Below, piece after piece: positions 1 through 5,784 of a stretch of DNA of 5,784 nucleotides. The stretch is from Deltaproteobacteria bacterium (GTDB lineage: Bacteria; Desulfobacterota; Desulfobacteria; Desulfobacterales; UBA11574). The position numbers and the translations under genes are program-made. Below the pieces are notes generated by a model. It saw nothing but the letters and a program-made list of their open reading frames with translations. It did no database searches and had not been told where the DNA came from. Numbering within the stretch: the stretch's first letter is position 1; the number at the start of each line of letters is the position of its first letter. Location: NCBI GenBank assembly GCA_019313025.1, contig JAFDCA010000685.1:1-5784 (forward strand), written 5' to 3'.

Positions 1-70
1 AAGCCACTGAACACCACATCAACGCCAGTATCAACGTCACAAAGATAATGGTTTTTGTTCTAGCTTTCAT
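1..70 (-). CDS. Partial exported hypothetical protein (N-terminus only)
   Basis: The start of a leftward gene that continues beyond the window. The 23 visible codons read MKARTKTIIFVTLILALMW followed by CSVA. This is a basic start (K2, R4, K6) followed by an unbroken hydrophobic core, as in a Sec signal peptide or an N-terminal membrane anchor. The Cys at residue 20 follows Leu-Met-Trp, which is a poor lipobox, so a lipoprotein is possible but not supported. The start is fixed by a strong AGGAGG (minus strand, 76-81) five bases before the ATG. The gene lies 55 bp downstream of the repeat-rich exported protein at 126-623 on the same strand, so co-transcription is likely. The mature part is outside the window, so no function can be given. 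Confidence 0.72.
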   Translation of the reverse strand, partial: MKARTKTIIFVTLILALMWCSVA

Positions 71-125
71 TTGAGCCTCCTTTCATTCTGTTTTGGCCCT
101 TTAGACGATCTGTTTACAAAATAGT

Positions 126-623
126 TTACCAACTCTTCTTGTGTCTGTAATGCCGGTTATTAAACCGGGAGAACATATGTCTGTTCTGTCTATTTTTAAA
201 CCTTGAATACCCATGTTTATTGTGGTGGTTGTTAAACCGTGAATAGATATGCCTGTTATGCCTGTTGCTATACCCGGAATACATATGCCTGTTATGTCTG
301 TCGTTATACCGGGAATACATATTTCCGCGATGTCGATAATGATACCCTCTATAGGCATGATTACCGCGATAACCCCTTGGATTCACAAAATTCGTCGAAC
401 GTTTTCCTCTCCAATGGTCCTTTCCGCTATCCAGGCGATGGTCGCCACGTCGACTCCCCCGTCTATCCTGATGTTCGTTAATTCGATCACCCTGTCTATC
501 CTGGCACCGGTCAATTCGATCGCCTTGTCTATCCCGTCGTTCGGTGGGACCGTCCTGGGCCATGGCCGGGGAAAACAGTGCTGCCACCAATATAATACAT
601 GCACAGATTATTATTTTTTTCAT
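126..623 (-). CDS. Exported low-complexity Arg/His/Asn/Tyr-rich repeat protein
   Basis: A 165-residue protein of unknown function. Residues 1-22 form a clear Sec signal peptide: KK, then a hydrophobic core, then the cleavage-type end SPAMA before QDG. The mature protein is very basic and has two repeat zones. Residues 31-63 hold three 11-residue units of the DRQGDRIDRCQ type. Residues 102-161 hold five 12-residue units of the type MYSRYNDRHNRH, and residues 90-101 look like a worn sixth unit. A linker rich in Gly, Tyr and His (82-100) separates them. Repeats of the DR-x-GDRI kind occur in many proteobacterial hypothetical exported proteins, as I recall; no function is established to my knowledge. 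The many His residues could bind metal, and the Arg/Tyr content could bind polyanions, but both are inference. AGGAGGA (minus strand, 631-637), seven bases before the ATG, supports this start. Other frames across the repeats are also open, but only this one has a signal peptide and ribosome binding site. Confidence 0.8.
   Translation of the reverse strand: MKKIIICACIILVAALFSPAMAQDGPTERRDRQGDRIDRCQDRQGDRINEHQDRRGSRRGDHRLDSGKDHWRGKRSTNFVNPRGYRGNHAYRGYHYRHRGNMYSRYNDRHNRHMYSGYSNRHNRHIYSRFNNHHNKHGYSRFKNRQNRHMFSRFNNRHYRHKKSW
141..320 (-). repeat. Five tandem 36-bp coding repeats (12-residue units)
   Basis: Five adjacent 36-bp units lie at 141-176, 177-212, 213-248, 249-284 and 285-320, inside the exported protein at 126-623. 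They encode MYSRYNDRHNRH, MYSGYSNRHNRH, IYSRFNNHHNKH, GYSRFKNRQNRH and MFSRFNNRHYRH. The last base pairs of most units share ACAT or similar at the join, and units 249-284 and 285-320 are the most alike in DNA. A sixth, worn unit at 321-356 keeps the length and the Tyr, Arg and His positions. Because the unit length is a multiple of three and lacks stops, alternative frames remain open across it. The array probably grew by slippage or unequal recombination. Confidence 0.88.
435..533 (-). repeat. Three degenerate 33-bp coding repeats (11-residue units)
   Basis: Residues 31-63 of the exported protein divide into DRQGDRIDRCQ, DRQGDRINEHQ and DRRGSRRGDHR. The first two share eight of eleven residues and the third is diverged. 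This zone is strongly charged, alternating Asp with Arg, and could form an amphipathic or extended polyampholyte segment. Its unit length differs from the 12-residue array further along the same protein, so the two arrays are likely separate expansions. Confidence 0.7.
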
Positions 624-767
624 AATGATTTCCTCCTATTCAGTGAATTGGATTTTCGGCCGATGTATTGGTTAAGACGAATAAAGATTCATTTGGTTTA
701 CAAAAACATGGAAGCTATTGATGAGATGAGAGGATAGCCGAGGGAAGTCTCATATTTTTGAATTGCT

Positions 768-3254
768 TTAGCCCAACTTCAATTCCGTAATAACAGCACC
801 TATAAACGAAAATATGGAAAAAAGAAATATCCGCCACAACAAGTTTGTTGCCACAGCACCAACGATAATTCCATTGCCGGAGACAAGCAATGTCGACACT
901 GCCGTATAAAGTATCCCGACCAGTGCGCCACAGATAACAGCCCCTAAAAAGCGCTCCCCTAATGTTGCACCACCGCAGCCAAGGGTTACCATCGAGCCGC
1001 TAAGCATGGGCAGAAAAACGGATAGCCACCAAATCGTCTTTAAATCGGGAAGTTCTCCAATTTGTCTTAAATAGACAAGATCCGCCAGCCCGAATATGGC
1101 TGCCACAGCCACGGCGCATAGGCCGATGTGCCAAAATCGTTTCTTAATGGATGACCGCAATTGAATTCTTTTTTGAATACGGCGCCGTATGGTCAACGGC
1201 CAGTTATAGAACAAACAAAACACCCAGTGTTCCAATAACGCACCGCTTTCGCCAAATACCGGAACAATGTGTACGGATTCATTGGCCCAGTGTCCGGCCA
1301 TAAATCGAGCCAACACGGGATAACGATACGCCATCTGGATTGGAAACGCCAAGTACCCTATATATTTGAAAAAACCTAAAATTACGGCAATATTGTAATC
1401 TTTGAAGGATCGTTCCTTTATCACCAGATACACCACATAAAGCCCCCTAACCAGAGAACCCGGTGAAATCGGCACCACCTGAAACAACGCCACAATTCCA
1501 AGCCCTATCCCCCATGCTTGTGCCCGTGACATTTCAGGATGCATGGCAACATAGATAAATGCTACCAGCACTGAAACGACCTGTGTCACCGGTAACGTAC
1601 AGATATGCACCGCCAAACTTTTCAAATATTTTTGTATGTAGGGCTCATCAACTTGTGAAAGAATAACTTTGGCATCCTCGTCATTTAAAATATGCTTTTT
1701 CTGTCCCTCTGTAACCATCTCCCGAAGCCATTGTTCCCGAAGTTGAGAATTAAAATACAGCCGAATCGGGCGAACAAAGAGATAGACCAGGCGATCTTTT
1801 GCATACTGCCAATCCGTGATGAACCTGTGAAGTCCGGCCGGAAGTATCGACAACATCAAATGACCTGTAAAAAGCACGCCCGACTCAGCAATTTTCAAAG
1901 AGCCGGCACCATTGACCCGACCTGCCCTGTGCCAGACAATAATTTTTTCAGCCATTCTCCCCTTAAAGGCTCTTTTCAAATAATTCCAACTTGTTAAAAC
2001 CATCTTATAGTGTTTTTGCCAACCCTGATGACCTGTAATTCGGTGAAAAAAGCACCCAATAAATGGTATGAGACCGATGAAAGACAACCATAGCGTTAAA
2101 ACTTTTTTATCCCGAAGCTGTTCCACTCTCAAATCATCGATCAGATTCTGTACCTTCCATCCATTCACCGCGCTGTCGAGCATTGTCGACCAAAGTTGTC
2201 CACTGTAAAACAACCGTAAACGATTGTGTGTAATATCCGGCACCGAATCTCTATAAATACGCTCACATGCTTTCAATTCTTGAAGCATCTCCAGCATGTC
2301 AGCAAAATCGTCTTTATATCCATTAACAAATTGTTCCAGCTTTTGAATACTGCCTCGATCAAACTGAACCAGGCTCCCCCGTTTCAGTCCTTTGAATATC
2401 AGCTTAAAATCCCCGGGACTCATTGGTAAAAAGGCCAACAGAGCCAGACCTGCCCTGAAATCGACAGCCACCAAGCCACCGTGTGGATCATGATCTGTGT
2501 TTTTTCGTTTCAGACAGTTCGGCTGGCTCTTACACGTTGACCACTCGTATTGTCTTGCAAATTCATATCCTCCCATATCATGGAGTAGTTTAACGAACTC
2601 ATGCATAAATTGATATTTCGCTCGATATTCCGGTGAACCCAAAAAGGTCATATCTACCTGTTTTCCTCTGCGCCATTTTTTCAAAACATCCAGATGGTCA
2701 TCTACCTCTAGACGCCAGGTACGCCCTTCGACCCACTCACTGAATTCGCCGCAACTTCCCAAGATATGGTCCACAAAGGTTGCATGAATATCGACCACCG
2801 TACTTTCATCGCCAAATCTAATTTTGGCCGCGCGGCGGATAAACTTCTGCCAAAGGGCTCCGGCTCTTGCAGCCACGCGATTTACTTGGAGTTGAAATGG
2901 CCCCTGAAAACCAAGCATATAGAGTGCATTTCGAAACAGGCGGGAAAAGTTCGAAGGCGGAATCATGATCTTCAGGGCATAGATACCCCCCACCTCAATT
3001 CCGCCGATGGGTCCCTCTTGAGCATCAATTTCCAGCACTTTTACACGGTATACCTGCCCGGCAAAACCGCCGCCGATAAACTTTTCGACCACCGCACGAA
3101 TTTTGCCCTCATTCATGCCGGAAACCGATTTCACATCATAAACAAGCTCGGCACCTTCATCGTAACGCCCCACGCGCATAGGCCGATACAACTTTGCGTC
3201 ACGAAATCTCGCCTCAAGAGTCTTGCATATCGCAACAGAATATTCTTGCGTCAT
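768..3254 (-). CDS. Protein-kinase-like domain fused to polytopic membrane domain
   Basis: An 828-residue protein that I cannot place in a named family. The N-terminal part looks like a protein-kinase-like fold: a Gly-rich loop GGGFAGQVY (61-69), an ATP-lysine motif YALKI (K95), a hinge-like EWVEGRTW (173-180), the helix segment FVKLLHDMGG (220-229), a possible catalytic-loop Asn in KSQPNCL (N246), and VDF (264-266) where DFG would lie. No HRD is visible, so it may be an atypical kinase or a pseudokinase. The rest is membrane-embedded. Likely hydrophobic segments lie near 385-404, 455-474, 546-570, 580-598, 601-613, 620-640, 663-686, 708-728, 741-758, 767-792 and 795-823, though some may be re-entrant or interfacial. 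There is no signal peptide, so the kinase-like part should be cytoplasmic. The ATG follows an in-frame TGA at 3264-3266 and has only a weak, too-close AGGG; no later start has a better site. It stands alone, divergent from the mutase. A role in phospholipid or cell-envelope signalling is only inference. Confidence 0.85.
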   Translation of the reverse strand: MTQEYSVAICKTLEARFRDAKLYRPMRVGRYDEGAELVYDVKSVSGMNEGKIRAVVEKFIGGGFAGQVYRVKVLEIDAQEGPIGGIEVGGIYALKIMIPPSNFSRLFRNALYMLGFQGPFQLQVNRVAARAGALWQKFIRRAAKIRFGDESTVVDIHATFVDHILGSCGEFSEWVEGRTWRLEVDDHLDVLKKWRRGKQVDMTFLGSPEYRAKYQFMHEFVKLLHDMGGYEFARQYEWSTCKSQPNCLKRKNTDHDPHGGLVAVDFRAGLALLAFLPMSPGDFKLIFKGLKRGSLVQFDRGSIQKLEQFVNGYKDDFADMLEMLQELKACERIYRDSVPDITHNRLRLFYSGQLWSTMLDSAVNGWKVQNLIDDLRVEQLRDKKVLTLWLSFIGLIPFIGCFFHRITGHQGWQKHYKMVLTSWNYLKRAFKGRMAEKIIVWHRAGRVNGAGSLKIAESGVLFTGHLMLSILPAGLHRFITDWQYAKDRLVYLFVRPIRLYFNSQLREQWLREMVTEGQKKHILNDEDAKVILSQVDEPYIQKYLKSLAVHICTLPVTQVVSVLVAFIYVAMHPEMSRAQAWGIGLGIVALFQVVPISPGSLVRGLYVVYLVIKERSFKDYNIAVILGFFKYIGYLAFPIQMAYRYPVLARFMAGHWANESVHIVPVFGESGALLEHWVFCLFYNWPLTIRRRIQKRIQLRSSIKKRFWHIGLCAVAVAAIFGLADLVYLRQIGELPDLKTIWWLSVFLPMLSGSMVTLGCGGATLGERFLGAVICGALVGILYTAVSTLLVSGNGIIVGAVATNLLWRIFLFSIFSFIGAVITELKLG

Positions 3255-3304
3255 CCCTGTATCTCAACGTTAATAACGAATTGAACCATAAACGGTCATA
3301 TTTT

Positions 3305-3332
3305 CATATAATCTTGTGTTACGAATTGATAA
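3305..3332 (-). promoter_or_regulatory. Candidate promoter for the kinase-like membrane gene
   Basis: On the minus strand TTATCA (3327-3332) and TATATG (3305-3310) are 16 bp apart. Each agrees with the sigma-70 consensus at four of six positions, leaving a leader of roughly 45 nt. The region is AT-rich, so chance matches are expected. A direct repeat ACGAATTGA (3276-3284 and 3321-3329) flanks the -10 box and a short palindrome CGTTAATAACG (3268-3278) lies in the leader. Either could be an operator, but neither matches a site I know. Confidence 0.25.
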
Positions 3333-3397
3333 GAATTGCCTTGTAATAAAAGTCGAGTGAGTATAGAGATACCAACCTTGTGTGTCAAGCAAGTAAG

Positions 3398-3541
3398 AGA
3401 GACCTTTGAAAAACATCCCCTTTTGCCCAATTCCGGCGTTAGGCTCAAATTTTAATCCTCGAAATACTTAATATATGTCTGTGGTTAAAATTTTCGCCTG
3501 CCTTGGACTTGAACAAAATTGAACATTTTTCAAAGGTCTCT
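3398..3541. mobile_element. 144-bp foldback (MITE-like) element with 16-bp perfect terminal inverted repeats
   Basis: The left end AGAGACCTTTGAAAAA (3398-3413) is the exact reverse complement of the right end (3526-3541). The interior continues the symmetry imperfectly: AAATTTTAA (3447-3455) pairs with TTAAAATTT (3485-3493), flanked by matching AGGC/GCCT, and the segments between the ends and this core also align with scattered mismatches. The whole element can therefore fold into one long hairpin with a loop near 3459-3482. It has no coding capacity. This is the build of a non-autonomous miniature transposable element. The GAGACCTTTG terminus resembles ends I associate with IS5-type elements, but that is memory, not a search. 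No clean target-site duplication is visible; TAA occurs on both sides (3394-3396 and 3541-3543) but offset by two bases. It separates the two divergent genes. Confidence 0.65.
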
Positions 3542-3596
3542 AAAAATATTTTTCAAGCATCATAAAATAGAACGGATTGTTTATTTTTGCATCATA

Positions 3597-3626
3597 TTGA
3601 TGTATAGGTTTTTAGGTCAATATGTT
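3597..3626 (+). promoter_or_regulatory. Candidate promoter for the phosphomannomutase gene
   Basis: TTGATG (3597-3602) and TATGTT (3621-3626) are separated by 18 bp, each with four of six consensus bases, giving a leader of roughly 90 nt. A second AT-rich -10-like box, TATAAA (3654-3659), lies closer to the gene but has no convincing -35. Both lie downstream of the foldback element, so the element need not disrupt this promoter. Elsewhere in the 470-bp gap I see no RNA gene, riboswitch or further coding sequence. Confidence 0.27.
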
Positions 3627-3724
3627 AATTATCATTTAAAGCTTCGGACATACTATAAAAAAACTTAAGCGGTCTATCATCACAAATCTTAACCCACAGC
3701 AAAAAAACGAAAAGGGAGAAATTC

Positions 3725-5080
3725 ATGAATCCGGAAATGTTCAGAGAATATGATATCAGGGGAATTGCCGGAAAAGATATGACTGAAAATGATGTCGTGC
3801 TGATTGGAAAAGGCGTGGGTACTTTTCTCAGAGAAAACGGCTGTTCAAAACTCAATGTGGGAAGGGACTGCAGATTGACTTCGGATCTGTATTCCGAAAA
3901 GATCATTGAAGGCCTGAGGTCAACCGGATGTGATGTGGTTGATATCGGGATTTGTCCCACACCGGTTTTTTATTTTTCAATTCAGCACCTTGGCGCCGAG
4001 GGGGGGGTAATGGTAACGGCCAGTCATAACCCCAAAGAATATAACGGCTTTAAACTCTGTATCGGTTTGGATTCGATTCATGGAGAAGACATCCAGAAAA
4101 TTCTGGGAATTATCAATAAAAACTCCTTTGCTGTGGGAAAAGGCTCTCGATCCACATCAGACGCTGTCACACCCTACCAGGAATTTGTAGAAAATAATAT
4201 AACCTTGTCCGGGCCGATCAAAGTGGGAGTGGATGCAGGAAACGGAACCGCGGGGGTGGTGGCCGTGCCCATACTCAAACGTCTCGGGTGTGAGGTCCAT
4301 GACATTTACTGTGATATGGACGGCAGATTCCCCAATCATGAGGCCGACCCAACGGTGGAAAAAAACATGAAGGATCTTATCGCCTTGGTCAAGGAAAAGA
4401 AATTGGATGTCGGCATCGGATATGACGGTGACGGCGACCGGATCGGTGTTGTTGATGAAAAAGGGAACCTTGTATTCGGTGACAGGCTCATGATCATTTT
4501 TTCAAGAGAGATTCTCTCCAGAAAGCCGGGGGCAACTTTTATATCTGAGGTGAAGTGTTCTAAAACCATGTATGACGACATCGAAAAAAACGGCGGGCGT
4601 GCGATCATGTGGCGGACCGGTCACTCTTTGATTAAAAAGAAAATGAAGGAAGAAAAGGCAGAACTGGCCGGCGAAATGAGCGGCCATATGTTTTTCGCCG
4701 ATCGGTATTTCGGATATGACGATGCCACCTATGCCAGTTGCAGGCTTCTTGAAATATTGGCCAAAACCAAAAAGAAAATTTCAGATCTTTTGTCGGATGT
4801 CCCGAAGACCTATTCAACCCCTGAGATACGCGTTGAGTGTCCCGATGATAAAAAATTCAACGTCGTTGCAAAAGTGACCGAATATTTTCGTAAAAAATAC
4901 GATGTCATTGACATCGATGGGGTTCGCGTACTGTTTGAAGACGGATGGGGTCTGGTTCGCGCATCCAACACCCAGCCGGCCCTTGTACTCCGGTTTGAAG
5001 CCCTCTCAGAGGCCAGGCTGTCAGAGATAAGAAATTTGGTCGAGTCCACGCTGGCGGATATTCAAAAAACACAAAAGTAA
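3725..5080 (+). CDS. manB: Phosphomannomutase/phosphoglucomutase
   Basis: A complete 451-residue alpha-D-phosphohexomutase that interconverts hexose 6-phosphate and hexose 1-phosphate in the cytoplasm, feeding GDP-mannose or UDP-glucose and thus LPS, capsule or exopolysaccharide synthesis. All four active-site loops are intact and in order: the phosphoserine loop TASHNP (98-103, S100), the Mg2+ loop DGDGDR (234-239), the sugar-specificity loop GEMSGH (316-321) and the phosphate-binding loop RASNTQP (412-418). The N-terminal FREYDIRG (6-13) is also typical. The GEMSGH loop and length are those of the AlgC/CpsG-type PMM/PGM group rather than GlmM, which has a different sugar loop and shorter length. 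Dual mannose/glucose use is likely but cannot be told from sequence alone; algC or cpsG would be equally fair names. AGGGAG (3713-3718), six bases before the ATG, sets the start. No polysaccharide genes are visible nearby except the possible downstream transporter. Confidence 0.97.
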   Translation: MNPEMFREYDIRGIAGKDMTENDVVLIGKGVGTFLRENGCSKLNVGRDCRLTSDLYSEKIIEGLRSTGCDVVDIGICPTPVFYFSIQHLGAEGGVMVTASHNPKEYNGFKLCIGLDSIHGEDIQKILGIINKNSFAVGKGSRSTSDAVTPYQEFVENNITLSGPIKVGVDAGNGTAGVVAVPILKRLGCEVHDIYCDMDGRFPNHEADPTVEKNMKDLIALVKEKKLDVGIGYDGDGDRIGVVDEKGNLVFGDRLMIIFSREILSRKPGATFISEVKCSKTMYDDIEKNGGRAIMWRTGHSLIKKKMKEEKAELAGEMSGHMFFADRYFGYDDATYASCRLLEILAKTKKKISDLLSDVPKTYSTPEIRVECPDDKKFNVVAKVTEYFRKKYDVIDIDGVRVLFEDGWGLVRASNTQPALVLRFEALSEARLSEIRNLVESTLADIQKTQK

Positions 5081-5137
5081 AGCATCCGGGCCATATGACT
5101 CGTCCTTGGCTGTCCTCCTATGGATCTGGTCTTTTTA

Positions 5138-5200
5138 GAAAATAGGAAATAGAAATTAGAAAATAGACAACCGCCTCCCTTTTTTCTCTTTCCTATTTCC
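5138..5200. repeat. Purine/pyrimidine-asymmetric inverted repeat between mutase and MFS genes
   Basis: AAATAGGAAA (5140-5149) is exactly reverse-complementary to TTTCCTATTT (5189-5198). The arms extend imperfectly to about 19 bp, with a loop of roughly 20 nt. The left arm is almost pure A/G with T and also carries a 10-bp direct repeat, TAGAAAATAG (5136-5145 and 5157-5166); the right arm is pyrimidine-rich. In RNA this would be a weak, A-U-rich stem starting about 57 nt after the mutase stop. It is not a typical intrinsic terminator: the stem is GC-poor and is followed by CCGGCCTTCTTGTTT, not a clean U tract. It may attenuate transcription, or be a dispersed intergenic repeat. The right arm ends 13 bases before the MFS start. 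Confidence 0.5.
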
Positions 5201-5213
5201 GGCCTTCTTGTTT

Positions 5214-5784
5214 ATGAAAAAAATCGATAAAAAAATATTTGGGACCTTGTTTTTTTCAATGTTCGGAACCGTCACCGGCGTGGGAATCGTCGTTCCCCTG
5301 CTTCCGGTCTATGCCAGCAATCTCGGCGCCAGCGGTGTTTATATCGGTTTGATATTCGGCGCATTTTCCATATCCAGAACATTTCTGCTCCCGTACTTCG
5401 GCAGGAGGTCAGATAAAAAAGGACGGAAGCCGTTCATTATTATAGGCCTTTTCGCTTATACCGTGGTTTCACTGGCCTTCATACTTTCAAATAGTATCGA
5501 ATCCCTTATCGCCATAAGGTTTCTCCAAGGTATTGCATCCGCGATGATCATGCCGGCCGTTCAAGCCTATGTGGGAGATATAACCCCTTCCGGCCAAGAA
5601 GGTTTCACCATGGGGTTATTCAATATGTCAATGTTTCTCGGGCTGAGCCTCGGTCCCTTGATTGGAGGCGTTATCCATGACCGTTTCAGCCTTGATACAT
5701 CTTTTGCATCCATGGGATTTTTAACCTTTTTAGGTTTTTTATTAAGTTTTTTTCTGCTGCCGCCGACAACATCGGAGCAGGTTG
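5214..5784 (+). CDS. Partial MFS drug/solute:H+ antiporter (N-terminal half)
   Basis: An open frame without a stop runs from ATG 5214 to the right edge (190 full codons), covering about six membrane helices of a twelve-helix major-facilitator transporter. Helices lie near residues 8-30, 42-60, 73-92, 97-118, 132-155 and 163-183. The loop between helices 2 and 3 carries motif A as GRRSDKKGRKP (63-73). Helix 4 has RFLQG (102-106). Helix 5 fits the antiporter motif C exactly, G-x8-G-x3-GP-x2-GG (G134, G143, G147, P148, G151, G152), which marks proton-coupled efflux proteins of the DHA1/DHA2 type. Export of a drug or small metabolite from the cytoplasm is therefore the best reading; the substrate is unknown. 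No good ribosome binding site precedes the ATG (the upstream bases are pyrimidine-rich), and Met16 is no better placed. It follows the mutase by 133 bp on the same strand and may share its transcript. Confidence 0.9.
   Translation, partial: MKKIDKKIFGTLFFSMFGTVTGVGIVVPLLPVYASNLGASGVYIGLIFGAFSISRTFLLPYFGRRSDKKGRKPFIIIGLFAYTVVSLAFILSNSIESLIAIRFLQGIASAMIMPAVQAYVGDITPSGQEGFTMGLFNMSMFLGLSLGPLIGGVIHDRFSLDTSFASMGFLTFLGFLLSFFLLPPTTSEQV

Noticed and set aside
101..358. Leftward open frame of Ile/Gly/Thr-rich repeats overlapping the exported repeat protein
   Set aside because: It is the same 36-bp array read in another frame. It has no signal peptide or convincing ribosome binding site, while the frame at 126-623 has both.
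249..737. Rightward open frame with repeated MPVMPVAIPGIH-like units
   Set aside because: Antisense reading of the 36-bp repeats, kept open only because the unit is stop-free and a multiple of three. The C-terminal part has no recognisable feature.
624..767. Possible terminator after the kinase-like gene and promoter for the repeat protein
   Set aside because: No stem followed by a U tract is visible, and the candidate -35/-10 pairs have poor spacing or poor matches. I cannot say whether the leftward genes share one transcript.
1692..1997. Rightward 101-codon open frame within the 828-residue gene
   Set aside because: Antisense shadow with no ribosome binding site or recognisable protein features.
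2766..3284. Rightward 172-codon open frame opposite the kinase-like gene
   Set aside because: It lies antisense to the conserved kinase-like motifs, its product shows no domain, and the leftward frame is far longer and coherent.
3398..3541. Reading the long palindrome as an intrinsic terminator or CRISPR-like repeat
   Set aside because: It lies between divergent starts, where no transcript should end. There is only one pair of arms and no repeated spacer array.
3625..3960. Leftward open frame overlapping the start of the mutase
   Set aside because: It is antisense to the conserved N-terminus of the mutase and would imply overlap with a well-supported gene. The product has no family features.

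Overview
The window looks like a chromosomal segment from a Gram-negative bacterium, and my best guess is a Desulfobacterota (sulfate-reducer-type) genome. That guess rests on overall texture: moderate, slightly AT-leaning composition, purine-rich Shine-Dalgarno sites, small secreted Arg/His-rich proteins and AT-rich intergenic foldback repeats. No marker gene fixes the taxon.

Layout. Positions 1-3254 are transcribed leftward (minus strand) and 3725-5784 rightward, with a divergent 470-bp intergenic region between them. From left to right: (i) 1-70, the first 23 codons of an exported protein; (ii) 126-623, an exported low-complexity protein built from 11-residue repeats followed by 12-residue repeats rich in Arg, His, Asn and Tyr; (iii) 768-3254, an 828-residue protein with a protein-kinase-like N-terminal half joined to a polytopic membrane C-terminal half; (iv) 3255-3724, the divergent promoter region, interrupted by a 144-bp foldback element with perfect 16-bp terminal inverted repeats; (v) 3725-5080, a complete phosphomannomutase/phosphoglucomutase; (vi) 5081-5213, a spacer holding a purine/pyrimidine-asymmetric inverted repeat; (vii) 5214 to the right edge, the first half of a major-facilitator (MFS) efflux transporter that runs off the window.

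How the genes may relate. The mutase supplies mannose-1-phosphate or glucose-1-phosphate for surface polysaccharide or LPS. The MFS gene follows it on the same strand after 133 bp and could be read through from it. The two small exported proteins lie 55 bp apart, both with strong ribosome binding sites, and probably form a small envelope-protein unit. The kinase-like membrane protein has no partner here that reveals its role. Nothing in the window reads as a defence system, CRISPR array, tRNA or rRNA. The most unusual items are the kinase-like/membrane fusion, which I cannot assign to a named family, and the foldback element in the divergent promoter region.
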